From Lachnoclostridium sp. UBA6558 (GTDB taxonomy: Bacteria > Bacillota > Clostridia > Lachnospirales > Lachnospiraceae): a DNA stretch of 6,108 nt. Made by a program: the position numbers and the translations under genes. Shown here one piece after another: positions 1-5,984 of this stretch (position 1 is its first letter; each line of letters starts with the position of its first letter). The DNA lies in the NCBI GenBank assembly GCA_002434335.1, contig DJJW01000097.1, positions 166,048 through 172,155 on the forward strand. Direction: 5' to 3'. The notes under the pieces were generated by a model that saw nothing but the letters and a program-made list of their open reading frames with translations, did not search any database and was not told the DNA's origin.

Positions 1-38
1 TACTGATGAAAATAATCAATAAAAAAGCCATATCAAGA

Positions 39-91
39 AGGCCCTGTAATTCCTTAATCTGTAAGGACAAGGAATTACAGGACCTCTTTTT
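39..91 (+). terminator. Rho-independent terminator of an upstream gene outside the window
   Basis: Bases 39-55 pair with 69-85 to form a 17-bp stem with one C-A mismatch (42/82) around a 13-nt loop, followed at once by CTTTTT (86-91). This is the standard intrinsic terminator layout for a + strand transcript entering from the left. Read on the - strand, the single mismatch becomes a G-U pair, but the T-run (complement of the A-run near 21-26) lies about 12 nt beyond the stem, so termination in that direction would be weaker. No gene end can be recognised in bases 1-38, so the gene it serves is unknown. Confidence 0.88.
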
Positions 92-150
92 CTGCCTTAA
101 AGCATACGGTAAAGAGTAAAATACTGGAATGACTATGCTATAAATCACGT

Positions 151-159
151 TGTTATAAT
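151..159 (+). promoter_or_regulatory. Candidate extended -10 promoter element (distal)
   Basis: TGT directly followed by TATAAT (154-159) is a perfect extended -10. No good -35 stands 16-18 bases upstream; the best is ATGACT at 129-134 with a 19-bp spacer. Extended -10 promoters can work without a strong -35, so this may be a second start for the ABC operon, giving a leader of about 130 nt. An AT-rich region yields such matches by chance, so it is only a candidate. Confidence 0.35.
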
Positions 160-192
160 TAGGAAATCAATACATGTAATCGTAAAATAGTA

Positions 193-221
193 TTGACAAA
201 TAAACATTTCCATTGTACACT
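193..221 (+). promoter_or_regulatory. Sigma-A-type promoter of the ABC transporter operon
   Basis: The -35 TTGACA (193-198) is a perfect consensus match. After a 17-bp spacer comes the -10 TACACT (216-221), matching 4 of 6 bases. Transcription would begin near 228 and leave a leader of about 70 nt before the ATG at 297, too short for a T-box or a large riboswitch. The -10 overlaps the left arm of an inverted repeat (217-223/232-238), so a bound regulator there would block RNA polymerase. Confidence 0.7.
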
Positions 222-275
222 TTAACGAGTAAAAGTGTTAAACTACACAACTTTAAAGTGAAATCGCTTTAAACT
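217..275 (+). repeat. Two related operator-like elements over the promoter start region
   Basis: Two 26-bp sequences, 219-244 and 250-275, both begin ACTTTAA and end in AAACT, and match at 18 of 26 positions when aligned without gaps. Their starts are 31 bp apart, close to three turns of B-DNA, so they would face the same side of the helix. Each carries dyad symmetry: ACACTTT (217-223) pairs with AAAGTGT (232-238), and 252-260 pairs with 265-273 (9 bp with one G-U in RNA, loop AAAT). Position over the -10 and start site suggests a repressor site. The regulator is not encoded in the window and the motif is not one I recognise. AT-rich composition makes part of the similarity cheap. Confidence 0.45.
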
Positions 276-296
276 GATATACAGTAGGAGGAGAAC

Positions 297-1298
297 ATGA
301 AAAAAAGATTATTAGCAGGGTTATTATCGGCCTCTATGGTCGTATTGGCACTTACAGGCTGCGGAGTGAAGGATAACAGTACCACAGGCAGCAGTAACAC
401 AGAAACAGAGGGGAAGATATACCGAATCGGTATCAATCAGTTAGTAGAGCATGATGCGTTAGATGCTTCTTATAAAGGTTTTGTGGATGCCCTTGCAGAA
501 GCCGGCTATGTAGAAGGCAAGAATCTGGAATTGGACTATCAGGTAGCACAAGGGGATATGTCAACAGCAGGTACCATTGCAACGAAACAGGTAAATGACA
601 AGCCTGATCTGATACTTTCCATTGCAACACCATCTGCACAGGCAGTAGTAAATGCAACAAAGGATATTCCAGTATTGGTAACCGCAGTAACTGACCCTGC
701 AAGAGCAGGTCTGGTAGCCTCGAATGAAGCTCCTGGGGGTAATGTATCCGGTACCTCAGATCTAACACCTGTTAAGAAGCAGATCGAACTGTTAAAACAG
801 CTGGTACCTGATGCGAAGAAGATTGCGGTACTTTATTCTTCCAGCGAAGTGAATTCCGTGGTACAGGCTGATCTTGCAAAAGCAGCCGGTAAGGAACTTG
901 GAATTGAAGTAATTGATTCAACGGTATCAAATTCCAATGAGATACAGCAGGTAGTTCAGTCACTGGTTGGAAAAGTAGAAGCTATCTATGCTCCCACTGA
1001 TAACCTTATTGCATCCGCTATGTCTACCGTAGCACAGGTTGCCAATGCAAATAATCTGCCGGTAATCTGCGGTGAAGGCGGTATGGTAGACAAGGGCGGA
1101 CTGGCTACCTATGGTATCGATTATTATGAACTGGGAGTATTAACCGGTAAGCAGGCGGTTAAAATACTTGAGGGTACTGCTACAACAGCAGATATGCCTA
1201 TAGAATACCTGCCGGATGAGAAATGTACACTTCAGATTAATTCTGAAGTAGCAAAGCAGCTGGGAATCATAATACCGGAGGAACTGCAGAGCAATTAA
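297..1298 (+). CDS. ABC transporter substrate-binding lipoprotein (PF04392 / TrpX-like family)
   Basis: This is the extracellular ligand-binding lipoprotein of an ABC importer, anchored to the outer face of the membrane. Residues 1-22 are a lipoprotein signal: MKKR, a hydrophobic core, then the lipobox L19-T-G-C22, with Cys22 as the lipidated residue. A Ser/Thr/Asn-rich linker (about 23-38) follows. The mature part is a two-lobe periplasmic-binding fold starting at IYRIGINQ (41-48). Typical family blocks are the GFVDALAEAGYVEGKN segment (61-76), PDLILSIATPSAQA (103-116), PVLVTAVTDP (125-134) and the hinge/second-lobe start KKIAVLYSS (174-182). At 333 aa it is complete. AGGAGG at 286-291, 5 nt before the ATG, fixes the start. 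It heads an operon with a permease and an ATPase. Family members include the pneumococcal tryptophan-uptake protein TrpX, but related proteins differ in ligand, so the substrate here is undecided. Confidence 0.9.
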   Translation: MKKRLLAGLLSASMVVLALTGCGVKDNSTTGSSNTETEGKIYRIGINQLVEHDALDASYKGFVDALAEAGYVEGKNLELDYQVAQGDMSTAGTIATKQVNDKPDLILSIATPSAQAVVNATKDIPVLVTAVTDPARAGLVASNEAPGGNVSGTSDLTPVKKQIELLKQLVPDAKKIAVLYSSSEVNSVVQADLAKAAGKELGIEVIDSTVSNSNEIQQVVQSLVGKVEAIYAPTDNLIASAMSTVAQVANANNLPVICGEGGMVDKGGLATYGIDYYELGVLTGKQAVKILEGTATTADMPIEYLPDEKCTLQINSEVAKQLGIIIPEELQSN

Positions 1299-1342
1299 CA
1301 TAGGTTGACTATCAGATTATTTCTGTAAGTGTCCATACAGTC

Positions 1343-1394
1343 AAAAGGCTGTCCCGGGGGCTGCTGCAATGGCAGGCCGCTGGGGCAGACTTTT
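1343..1394 (+). terminator. Intercistronic hairpin, probable partial terminator between binding-protein and permease genes
   Basis: Bases 1343-1355 (AAAAGGCTGTCCC) pair with 1382-1394 (GGGGCAGACTTTT) in a 13-bp stem with one G-A mismatch and one U-G pair. The enclosed GC-rich arm can extend it through CTGC 1361-1364 with GCAG 1372-1375. The T-run TTTT forms the 3' end of the stem and TTTC follows. This is the A-stem-T layout of an intrinsic terminator. It lies inside an otherwise continuous operon, and no promoter is evident between it and the permease start at 1443, so some read-through must occur. The likely effect is more binding protein than membrane components, or a stabilised 3' end for the first gene's mRNA. 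Confidence 0.7.
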
Positions 1395-1442
1395 CATTTC
1401 TCAGAAGTATAAAGCAGCAGGAAGGGAAGGTTAAGAAATTTA

Positions 1443-2369
1443 ATGGAATCATATATTTTATCAATACTTGGAGGAACCTCTCAGGGGCTTGCCTGGGCGG
1501 TTCTGGCTATAGGTGTATACGTGTCATTTCGAATATTGGATTTTCCCGATCTGACAAGTGAAGGCAGCTTTGCATTGGGAGGCAGTGTCAGCGCGGTCTG
1601 TATCGCCGGTCTGGGGCTTCATCCGGTAGTAAGTCTTCTGATATCAATAGCAGCAGGTATGGCGGCAGGTGCTATTACGGGTATCTTACATACCAAATTA
1701 AGAATTCCCCCCATACTTTCCGGAATTCTTACCATGATAGCTCTGTATTCCGTCAATCTTGGAATTATGGGAAAAGCCAATACTCCTTTACTGGCTAAGA
1801 AGACAATCTTATCAATGGCTCTGGATCTATTCTCAGAAAAAACAGGCATCAGCTATAATCTGCTACAGATATTGATTACTATGGGGCTGGGAATGATTTT
1901 CGTAGTACTGGTAATTATCTTCCTGTACTGGTTTCTTGGAACCGAAACCGGGTGTGCTCTTCGTGCTACCGGCAATAATGAAGCAATGGTGCGGGCCCAG
2001 GGAGCTAATACAGATGCCTTGAAGATTCTTGGACTTATGGTGGGAAATGGACTCATTGCCCTTTCTGGCGGACTGGTTGCCCAGACCCAGGGCTTTGCGG
2101 ACGTATCAATGGGTGTAGGTGCCATTGTAATTGGACTAGCTTCTATTGTTGTGGGAGAGGTAGTATTTAAGAAAGTGCGCTCTTTTGCTGTCAGACTGAT
2201 CTCTATTGTTGTAGGGTCTGTTATCTACCGAATTATTATTGCAACGGTATTATTCCTTGGTTTTAATACCAATTATCAGAAGTTATTAACTGCCGTACTG
2301 GTTGCAGCAGCTTTGGCCATACCTGTATTCAAGAAGGAAAAGGTCAGGATAGTAAAGGAGGCAGAATAA
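1443..2369 (+). CDS. ABC transporter permease (BPD_transp_2-like, TrpY-type)
   Basis: This is the membrane channel subunit of the importer. At 308 aa it is a complete protein with about eight or nine hydrophobic segments (roughly residues 12-30, 44-58, 62-82, 90-108, 140-164, 195-215, 224-242, 251-272, 280-295). The N-terminal block GVYVSFRILDFPDLT (24-38) and the loop TGCALRATGNNEAM (169-182) are hallmarks of the permeases that partner PF04392 binding proteins; the latter loop probably contacts the ATPase. A single permease gene implies a homodimer. The only plausible ribosome site is a purine run (GGGAAGG, 1424-1430) 12 nt before the ATG, somewhat far and weaker than those of its neighbours, which fits reduced translation relative to the binding protein. 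No nearby alternative start keeps the conserved first segment. Its stop overlaps the next start (TAATG). Confidence 0.9.
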   Translation: MESYILSILGGTSQGLAWAVLAIGVYVSFRILDFPDLTSEGSFALGGSVSAVCIAGLGLHPVVSLLISIAAGMAAGAITGILHTKLRIPPILSGILTMIALYSVNLGIMGKANTPLLAKKTILSMALDLFSEKTGISYNLLQILITMGLGMIFVVLVIIFLYWFLGTETGCALRATGNNEAMVRAQGANTDALKILGLMVGNGLIALSGGLVAQTQGFADVSMGVGAIVIGLASIVVGEVVFKKVRSFAVRLISIVVGSVIYRIIIATVLFLGFNTNYQKLLTAVLVAAALAIPVFKKEKVRIVKEAE

Positions 2370-3163
2370 TGCTTGAGATTAATGAATTATATAAAACCTT
2401 TAATGCCTATACCATAAATGAAAAGAATGTCTTTAAGGGACTCAATCTGGAACTTAAGAAGTCGGATTTTGTTACGGTTATAGGCGGCAATGGTGCGGGC
2501 AAATCGACTATGCTTAATATGATAGCAGGTGTATATTATGCGGACAGCGGTAATATAAAACTGGATGGAATTGATATAACCAGAATGCCAGAATATAAAA
2601 GAGCTGCCTATCTGGGGAGAGTCTTCCAGGATCCAATGATGGGCACAGCAGCACATATGGAAATTGAGGAGAATCTTGCGCTTGCGTATCGCAGAGGTAA
2701 GAAGAGAGGCTTGGGCTGGGGTATCTCCAAAGCAGAAAAAGAGTTGTTTGCAGAACAGCTTAAGAAACTGGATCTGGGACTTGAAAGCAGACTCACCTCC
2801 AAAGTCGGTCTTCTCTCAGGCGGTCAGAGACAGGCACTGACCTTATTGATGTCAACACTTAAGAACCCGAAGCTCCTGCTTCTGGATGAGCATACAGCCG
2901 CGCTGGACCCAAAAACAGCCCAGAAAGTGCTGGAACTGACGGACAATATCATAAGAGAGAATGCACTGACAGCTTTTATGATTACTCATAACATGAAGCA
3001 TGCCATTCAATATGGCAATCGTTTGATTATGATGCATGAAGGCAGAATAATCTTTGATATCTCAGGAGAAGAAAAGAAAAAACTTCAGGTAAAAGATCTG
3101 CTGGAGAAATTTGAGAGTGTCAGCGGAAGTGAATTCAGCAATGACAGGATGCTATTATCCTAG
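2369..3163 (+). CDS. ABC transporter ATP-binding protein (TrpZ-type importer ATPase)
   Basis: This cytoplasmic ATPase powers the importer. All nucleotide-binding motifs are present in 264 aa: Walker A GGNGAGKST (39-47), Q-loop FQDP (86-89), signature LSGGQRQ (149-155), Walker B LLLLDEHTAALD (169-180) with Asp173 and catalytic Glu174, and the H-loop His207 in ITHN. The DEHTAALDP version of Walker B/D-loop is typical of ATPases paired with PF04392 binding proteins. The C-terminal stretch after about residue 230 (ISGEEKKKLQVKDLLEKF) is the short helical tail common to the group. AAGGAGG at 2355-2361, inside the end of the permease gene, lies 7 nt before the ATG. The 1-base TAATG overlap points to translational coupling and equal stoichiometry with the permease. 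Confidence 0.92.
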   Translation: MLEINELYKTFNAYTINEKNVFKGLNLELKKSDFVTVIGGNGAGKSTMLNMIAGVYYADSGNIKLDGIDITRMPEYKRAAYLGRVFQDPMMGTAAHMEIEENLALAYRRGKKRGLGWGISKAEKELFAEQLKKLDLGLESRLTSKVGLLSGGQRQALTLLMSTLKNPKLLLLDEHTAALDPKTAQKVLELTDNIIRENALTAFMITHNMKHAIQYGNRLIMMHEGRIIFDISGEEKKKLQVKDLLEKFESVSGSEFSNDRMLLS

Positions 3164-3185
3164 AGCTTTTTAAAGAACTCTGGAT
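3157..3185 (+). terminator. Weak candidate terminator at the end of the ABC operon
   Basis: ATCC (3157-3160) and AGAG (3162-3165) pair with CTCT (3178-3181) and GGAT (3182-3185), with the T at 3161 bulged. A few further A-U/G-U pairs lie above a C-A mismatch. The stem overlaps the ATPase stop codon (3161-3163). The following bases are TATATTTG rather than a clean T-run, so it may act as a weak terminator or only as an mRNA 3'-end structure. No better terminator is visible before the next gene. Confidence 0.35.
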
Positions 3186-3250
3186 TATATTTGATTACTC
3201 CATGAAGGAATATCTGGTAAAAAGAAAATCTACTCATATTCGACATAATA

Positions 3251-3287
3251 TGTTATAATTATAAACTGATAGTTGGTTTTTATAACA
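3251..3287 (+). promoter_or_regulatory. Extended -10 promoter of the HD-GYP gene within an inverted repeat
   Basis: TGT plus TATAAT (3254-3259) is a perfect extended -10. The -35 position (TACTCA, 3231-3236, 17-bp spacer) matches only three bases. A start near 3266 would give a 5' leader of about 120 nt. The same bases form the left arm of a perfect 8-bp inverted repeat, TGTTATAA (3251-3258) with TTATAACA (3280-3287), spanning 37 bp over the start site. That could be an operator. If transcription started upstream it could be an RNA hairpin with AAAC/GTTT inner pairing. I looked for a cyclic-di-GMP riboswitch in the leader (3266-3388) and saw neither a GEMM-I nor a class II core. Confidence 0.5.
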
Positions 3288-3388
3288 GTCTGATTAAACA
3301 GGACGGATATTACAAGGCAGTATAAGCTGAGCTGGTATTCTACTGAGTTCACCTTATCAGGACGTAACGTAATTGGAGGATATGGAGT

Positions 3389-4420
3389 ATGAGATTTATT
3401 TCCATAGATAGAGTTGCACCCGGTGATGTTCTTGCTAAACCGATTTATGGCAATCAAGGGATTATATTATTAAGAGAGAACCTGGAGTTAACAGAAAGTA
3501 TTTTAGCCAGATTAAAGACTCTGGGTTACACAGGGTTATACATCGATGATGACATCTCAGACGGAATCGTTATTGAAGACATCGTAGATGAAGGACTTAA
3601 GCTCCGGGCAGCTACCAGGCTGGAGGAAATTGTTAACAGCAATGGAAGTATAACAGAAATGCTTCCTATGATTAAAGAAATCGTTGGCAGTGTTATTACG
3701 AATAAAGATGTAGAACTTAATATGCGCCATTTATGGGGCCATCATGAGTATACTTATCTTCATTGTGTCAATGTAGCAATACTGGCAGTCAGTGTTGGCA
3801 TTAAACTGAATCTGCCCGCAGATGATCTGAATTATCTTGGGACAGCAGGGATACTTCATGATATCGGTAAGAAGCAAATTCCATCTGAACTTCTGGATAA
3901 GAAGGAAAAGTTAACAGATGAAGAATACGAGGCTCTAAAGAAACATCCGGAATATGGTTATGCCATGCTTTTAGGTGCTCAGGAACTTACCAGTGTTACC
4001 AGGGCAGGTGTATTGCAGCATCATGAAAGGTATGACGGTTCAGGATATCCAAGAGGCTTAAAAGGAAATGAGATAACTCTCTATGCCCGGATACTGGCAG
4101 TGGCAGATACTTACGATGCCATGACCTCGGACAGGGCTTACAGAGATGCATTTGCTCCCTCTGAAGCTGTTGAATACCTTATGGGAAATGGCAACCTTCT
4201 CTATGATAATATGGTAATTGATGCCTTTATTAAGTGTGTTACGATATATCCCATCGGTTCCTGCGTAGAGTTGAATAATGGGATACAGGCAATTGTCCTG
4301 AAAAATTATTCTGATTGTATACTAAGGCCGGTAATCAGAACCATAGATACAAAAGAAGTGTTAGATCTTAAAAATGAGTCCAGGTATTTAAACTATTGTA
4401 TAACCAAGCTGGTAATCTAA
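3389..4420 (+). CDS. HD-GYP domain protein, predicted cyclic-di-GMP phosphodiesterase
   Basis: This predicted cytoplasmic metal-dependent phosphodiesterase would hydrolyse cyclic-di-GMP, a messenger that controls motility and attachment. No membrane segment or signal peptide is visible. Residues 1-60 form a small N-terminal domain (GDVLAKPIYGNQGIILLREN, 12-31) often found before HD-GYP in clostridia. The HD-GYP domain spans about 110-285 and keeps its key residues: His125, the HD pair H157-D158 in LHDIGK (156-161), His186, His211-His212-Glu213, the DGSGYP loop (216-221) and D240/D243 in ADTYDAM. A short C-terminal segment (about 286-343, YPIGSCVELNNG onward) looks beta-rich and is common in such proteins. 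There is no receiver, PAS or GAF sensor, so any signal would enter through the N-terminal domain or by expression control. GGAGG at 3375-3379 lies 9 nt before the ATG; the ATG at 3382 is in another frame. It appears monocistronic. Confidence 0.9.
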   Translation: MRFISIDRVAPGDVLAKPIYGNQGIILLRENLELTESILARLKTLGYTGLYIDDDISDGIVIEDIVDEGLKLRAATRLEEIVNSNGSITEMLPMIKEIVGSVITNKDVELNMRHLWGHHEYTYLHCVNVAILAVSVGIKLNLPADDLNYLGTAGILHDIGKKQIPSELLDKKEKLTDEEYEALKKHPEYGYAMLLGAQELTSVTRAGVLQHHERYDGSGYPRGLKGNEITLYARILAVADTYDAMTSDRAYRDAFAPSEAVEYLMGNGNLLYDNMVIDAFIKCVTIYPIGSCVELNNGIQAIVLKNYSDCILRPVIRTIDTKEVLDLKNESRYLNYCITKLVI

Positions 4421-4450
4421 AGCGTAAGGTTAAAGTATAATTTTATTATA

Positions 4451-4479
4451 TTGACAAATAATATTAGGACTGATATCAT
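4451..4479 (+). promoter_or_regulatory. Strong sigma-A-type promoter upstream of the glnA leader
   Basis: TTGACA (4451-4456), a 17-bp spacer, and TATCAT (4474-4479, 5 of 6 bases) with a TG at 4471-4472 giving an extended -10. This is the best promoter in the window. The start should fall near 4486, leaving about 130 nt before glnA. The -10 is the left part of a perfect 10-bp palindrome, TATCATGATA (4474-4483). An intrinsic-terminator hairpin begins only about six bases after the predicted start. A weaker alternative promoter beyond that hairpin is TTGAAG (4559-4564), 17 bp, TAACTA (4582-4587). Confidence 0.75.
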
Positions 4480-4491
4480 GATAGAAGCAAA

Positions 4492-4532
4492 AGGCGAAGA
4501 TGTTCTTTAGAAGGGCATTTTCGCTTATTTTT
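4492..4532 (+). terminator. Leader terminator/attenuator before glnA (or terminator of the HD-GYP gene)
   Basis: Bases 4492-4507 pair with 4511-4526 along all 16 positions, including four G-U wobbles, around a 3-nt loop (TAG), followed by ATTTTT (4527-4532). The wobbles would be A-C mismatches in a - strand RNA, so the structure is built for the + strand transcript. It lies 72 nt after the HD-GYP stop and could simply end that message. However, a strong promoter sits between the two, so RNA begun there would meet the hairpin at once and give a transcript of about 45 nt unless antitermination occurs. That makes it a plausible attenuator for glnA. Confidence 0.8.
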
Positions 4533-4617
4533 CGATATACAGACTGTTTGGAATAATTTTGAAGTACTCAAATGAAACTGGTAACTATGAAATTAATAAT
4601 ATAAGGGAGAGGATTAT

Positions 4618-5949
4618 ATGAATCGTTTTTCAAAGCAGGATATAATCAGGATGGTAAAGGAGGAAGACGTAGAATTTATCAGACTTCAGTTTACGGATAT
4701 CTTCGGTACTCTGAAGAATGTGGCCGTTACTACCAGTCAGCTTGATAAAGTGCTGGATAATAAGTGCATGTTTGACGGTTCTTCCATTGAGGGATTTGTA
4801 CGTATAGAGGAATCTGATATGTATCTGTACCCGGATCTTGATACCTTTGAGATATTTCCCTGGAGACCGCAGCAGGGAAAAGTAGCCAGATTTATATGTG
4901 ATGTCTACAGGCCGGATGGTACTCCCTTTGAAGGAGATCCCAGATATATTCTTAAGAAAGTAGTGGAAGAAGCAAAGGAATTGGGATATACCTTCCAGGT
5001 AGGACCGGAATGTGAATTTTTCTTGTTTAACACCTTGGATAACGGTGAACCAAGTCTTGATACCATGGAAAAAGGCGGTTATTTTGATGTAGGACCTTTG
5101 GATAATGGTGAGAATGCAAGACGTGAGATGGTCTTAACCCTTGAAGATATGGGATTTACCATAGAAGCCTCTCATCATGAGGTTGCACCGGCTCAGCACG
5201 AAATTGATTTTAAATACGACCATGCCATGAAGACGGCAGATAATATCATGACCTTTAAGCTGGTTGTAAGAACTGTAGCCAAAAGGCATGGACTTCATGC
5301 TACTTTTATGCCAAAGCCCAAATTTGGTGTAAACGGTTCAGGAATGCATATAAATATGTCAATTGAGAAAGATGGCAGGAATATCTTTGATGACCCCAAC
5401 GGCAAGCTTGGTCTTAGCACAGAAGCATATCAGTTTATAGCTGGTATTATGCAGCATATGCCCGGTATGGCTTCTATTACGAATCCTTTGGTAAATTCCT
5501 ATAAGAGACTTACCCCCGGCTACGAAGCACCTGTATACATTGCTTGGAGTGCCACCAACAGAAGCCCGCTTATCCGTATACCGGCAGCAAGAGGAAGCAA
5601 TGCAAGAGTAGAGCTCAGATGCCCTGATTCTGCGGCTAATCCTTATCTGGCACTGGCTGTCTGCCTGGCTGCAGGTCTTGACGGTATTAGGAATAAGCTG
5701 ACACCTCCTGACAGCGTGGATCAGAATATTTTTGAAATGAGTGAAGCAGAGAAAGCTGAGAAAAATATTAAGAGCCTGCCCTCCAGTCTAAAAGAAGCCT
5801 TAACTGCTCTGGAACAGGATGATCTGATAAAAGGAGTTCTTGGAGCGCATACGACGAAGAAGTATCTGGAAGCAAAATATTCCGAATGGAACCAATACGC
5901 TGTACAGGTGTCAAAGTGGGAGACTGATCAATACTTACACCGCATTTAA
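4618..5949 (+). CDS. glnA: Glutamine synthetase, type I-alpha
   Basis: It makes glutamine from glutamate, ammonia and ATP in the cytoplasm, as a dodecamer in this family. The 443 aa match the length of the Bacillus-type GSI-alpha enzyme. Visible landmarks are FDGSSIEGF (52-60) with Arg62 just after, metal/substrate glutamates in GPECEFF (129-135), HHEVAPAQHEID (186-197), the ATP-site block KPKFGVNGSGMHINMS (233-248), and NSYKRLTPGYEAP (293-305), where Glu303 matches the flap glutamate. RVELRCPDSAANPYLAL (330-346) and a C-terminal WETDQYLHRI complete it. The adenylylation site is absent: KNIKSLP (382-388) has Lys where beta-type enzymes have the modified Tyr in KNLYDLP, and the beta-type insertion is missing. 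Control is therefore more likely by feedback and at the RNA level. Purine-rich AGGGAGAGG (4604-4612) precedes the ATG by 5 nt. A regulator gene follows after 35 nt with no terminator between, suggesting an operon. Confidence 0.97.
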   Translation: MNRFSKQDIIRMVKEEDVEFIRLQFTDIFGTLKNVAVTTSQLDKVLDNKCMFDGSSIEGFVRIEESDMYLYPDLDTFEIFPWRPQQGKVARFICDVYRPDGTPFEGDPRYILKKVVEEAKELGYTFQVGPECEFFLFNTLDNGEPSLDTMEKGGYFDVGPLDNGENARREMVLTLEDMGFTIEASHHEVAPAQHEIDFKYDHAMKTADNIMTFKLVVRTVAKRHGLHATFMPKPKFGVNGSGMHINMSIEKDGRNIFDDPNGKLGLSTEAYQFIAGIMQHMPGMASITNPLVNSYKRLTPGYEAPVYIAWSATNRSPLIRIPAARGSNARVELRCPDSAANPYLALAVCLAAGLDGIRNKLTPPDSVDQNIFEMSEAEKAEKNIKSLPSSLKEALTALEQDDLIKGVLGAHTTKKYLEAKYSEWNQYAVQVSKWETDQYLHRI

Positions 5950-5970
5950 ATATTTATGCATAAAAAGCGT

Positions 5971-5980
5971 GGAGGTGATC
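5971..5980 (+). promoter_or_regulatory. Unusually long Shine-Dalgarno site of the regulator gene
   Basis: GGAGGTGATC is complementary over ten continuous bases to the conserved 3' tail of 16S rRNA (GATCACCTCC). The core GGAGG ends 7 nt before an ATG at 5983 and 9 nt before the GTG at 5985. Both are workable distances, so the site does not by itself decide between the two overlapping start codons. Confidence 0.8.
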
Positions 5981-5984
5981 GAAT

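Noticed and set aside
6..119. Possible 37-codon ORF starting with ATG at position 6
   Set aside because: It runs straight through the terminator hairpin and T-run at 39-91, no ribosome site can be seen upstream, and the product has no recognisable features.
254..280. Sigma-D-like promoter: TAAA (254-257), 15 bp, ACTGATAT (273-280)
   Set aside because: The start would fall at about 287, inside the ribosome binding site (286-291), leaving no usable leader; the match is better explained by the repeated TTTAAA-rich operator-like elements.
433..963. Long - strand open frames opposite the binding-protein gene
   Set aside because: They lie antisense to a clearly coding gene, have low-complexity Leu/Gln/Pro-rich translations, and lack ribosome sites and family features; they are shadows of the + strand codon pattern. 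The same applies to the - strand frames opposite the permease, ATPase and HD-GYP promoter region.
1305..1310. TTGACT as a -35 for a separate permease promoter
   Set aside because: No acceptable -10 lies 16-18 bp downstream, and any such transcript would still have to pass the 1343-1394 hairpin.
151..3261. Shared 11-mer TGTTATAATTA at 151-161 and 3251-3261 as a regulatory link between the ABC operon and the HD-GYP gene
   Set aside because: Both copies are just extended -10 elements with an AT-rich extension; a match of this kind is expected for promoters and the inverted repeat partner exists only at the second site.
3266..3388. Cyclic-di-GMP riboswitch in the HD-GYP leader
   Set aside because: The conserved core sequences of the GEMM-I and class II aptamers are not present; apart from the ribosome site I see no defined structure here.
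5950..5984. Antisense RNA promoter or terminator between glnA and the regulator gene, as reported near glnA in a solvent-producing Clostridium
   Set aside because: The 35-nt gap has no hairpin with a T-run and the - strand shows no convincing -35/-10 pair in or just beyond the gap.
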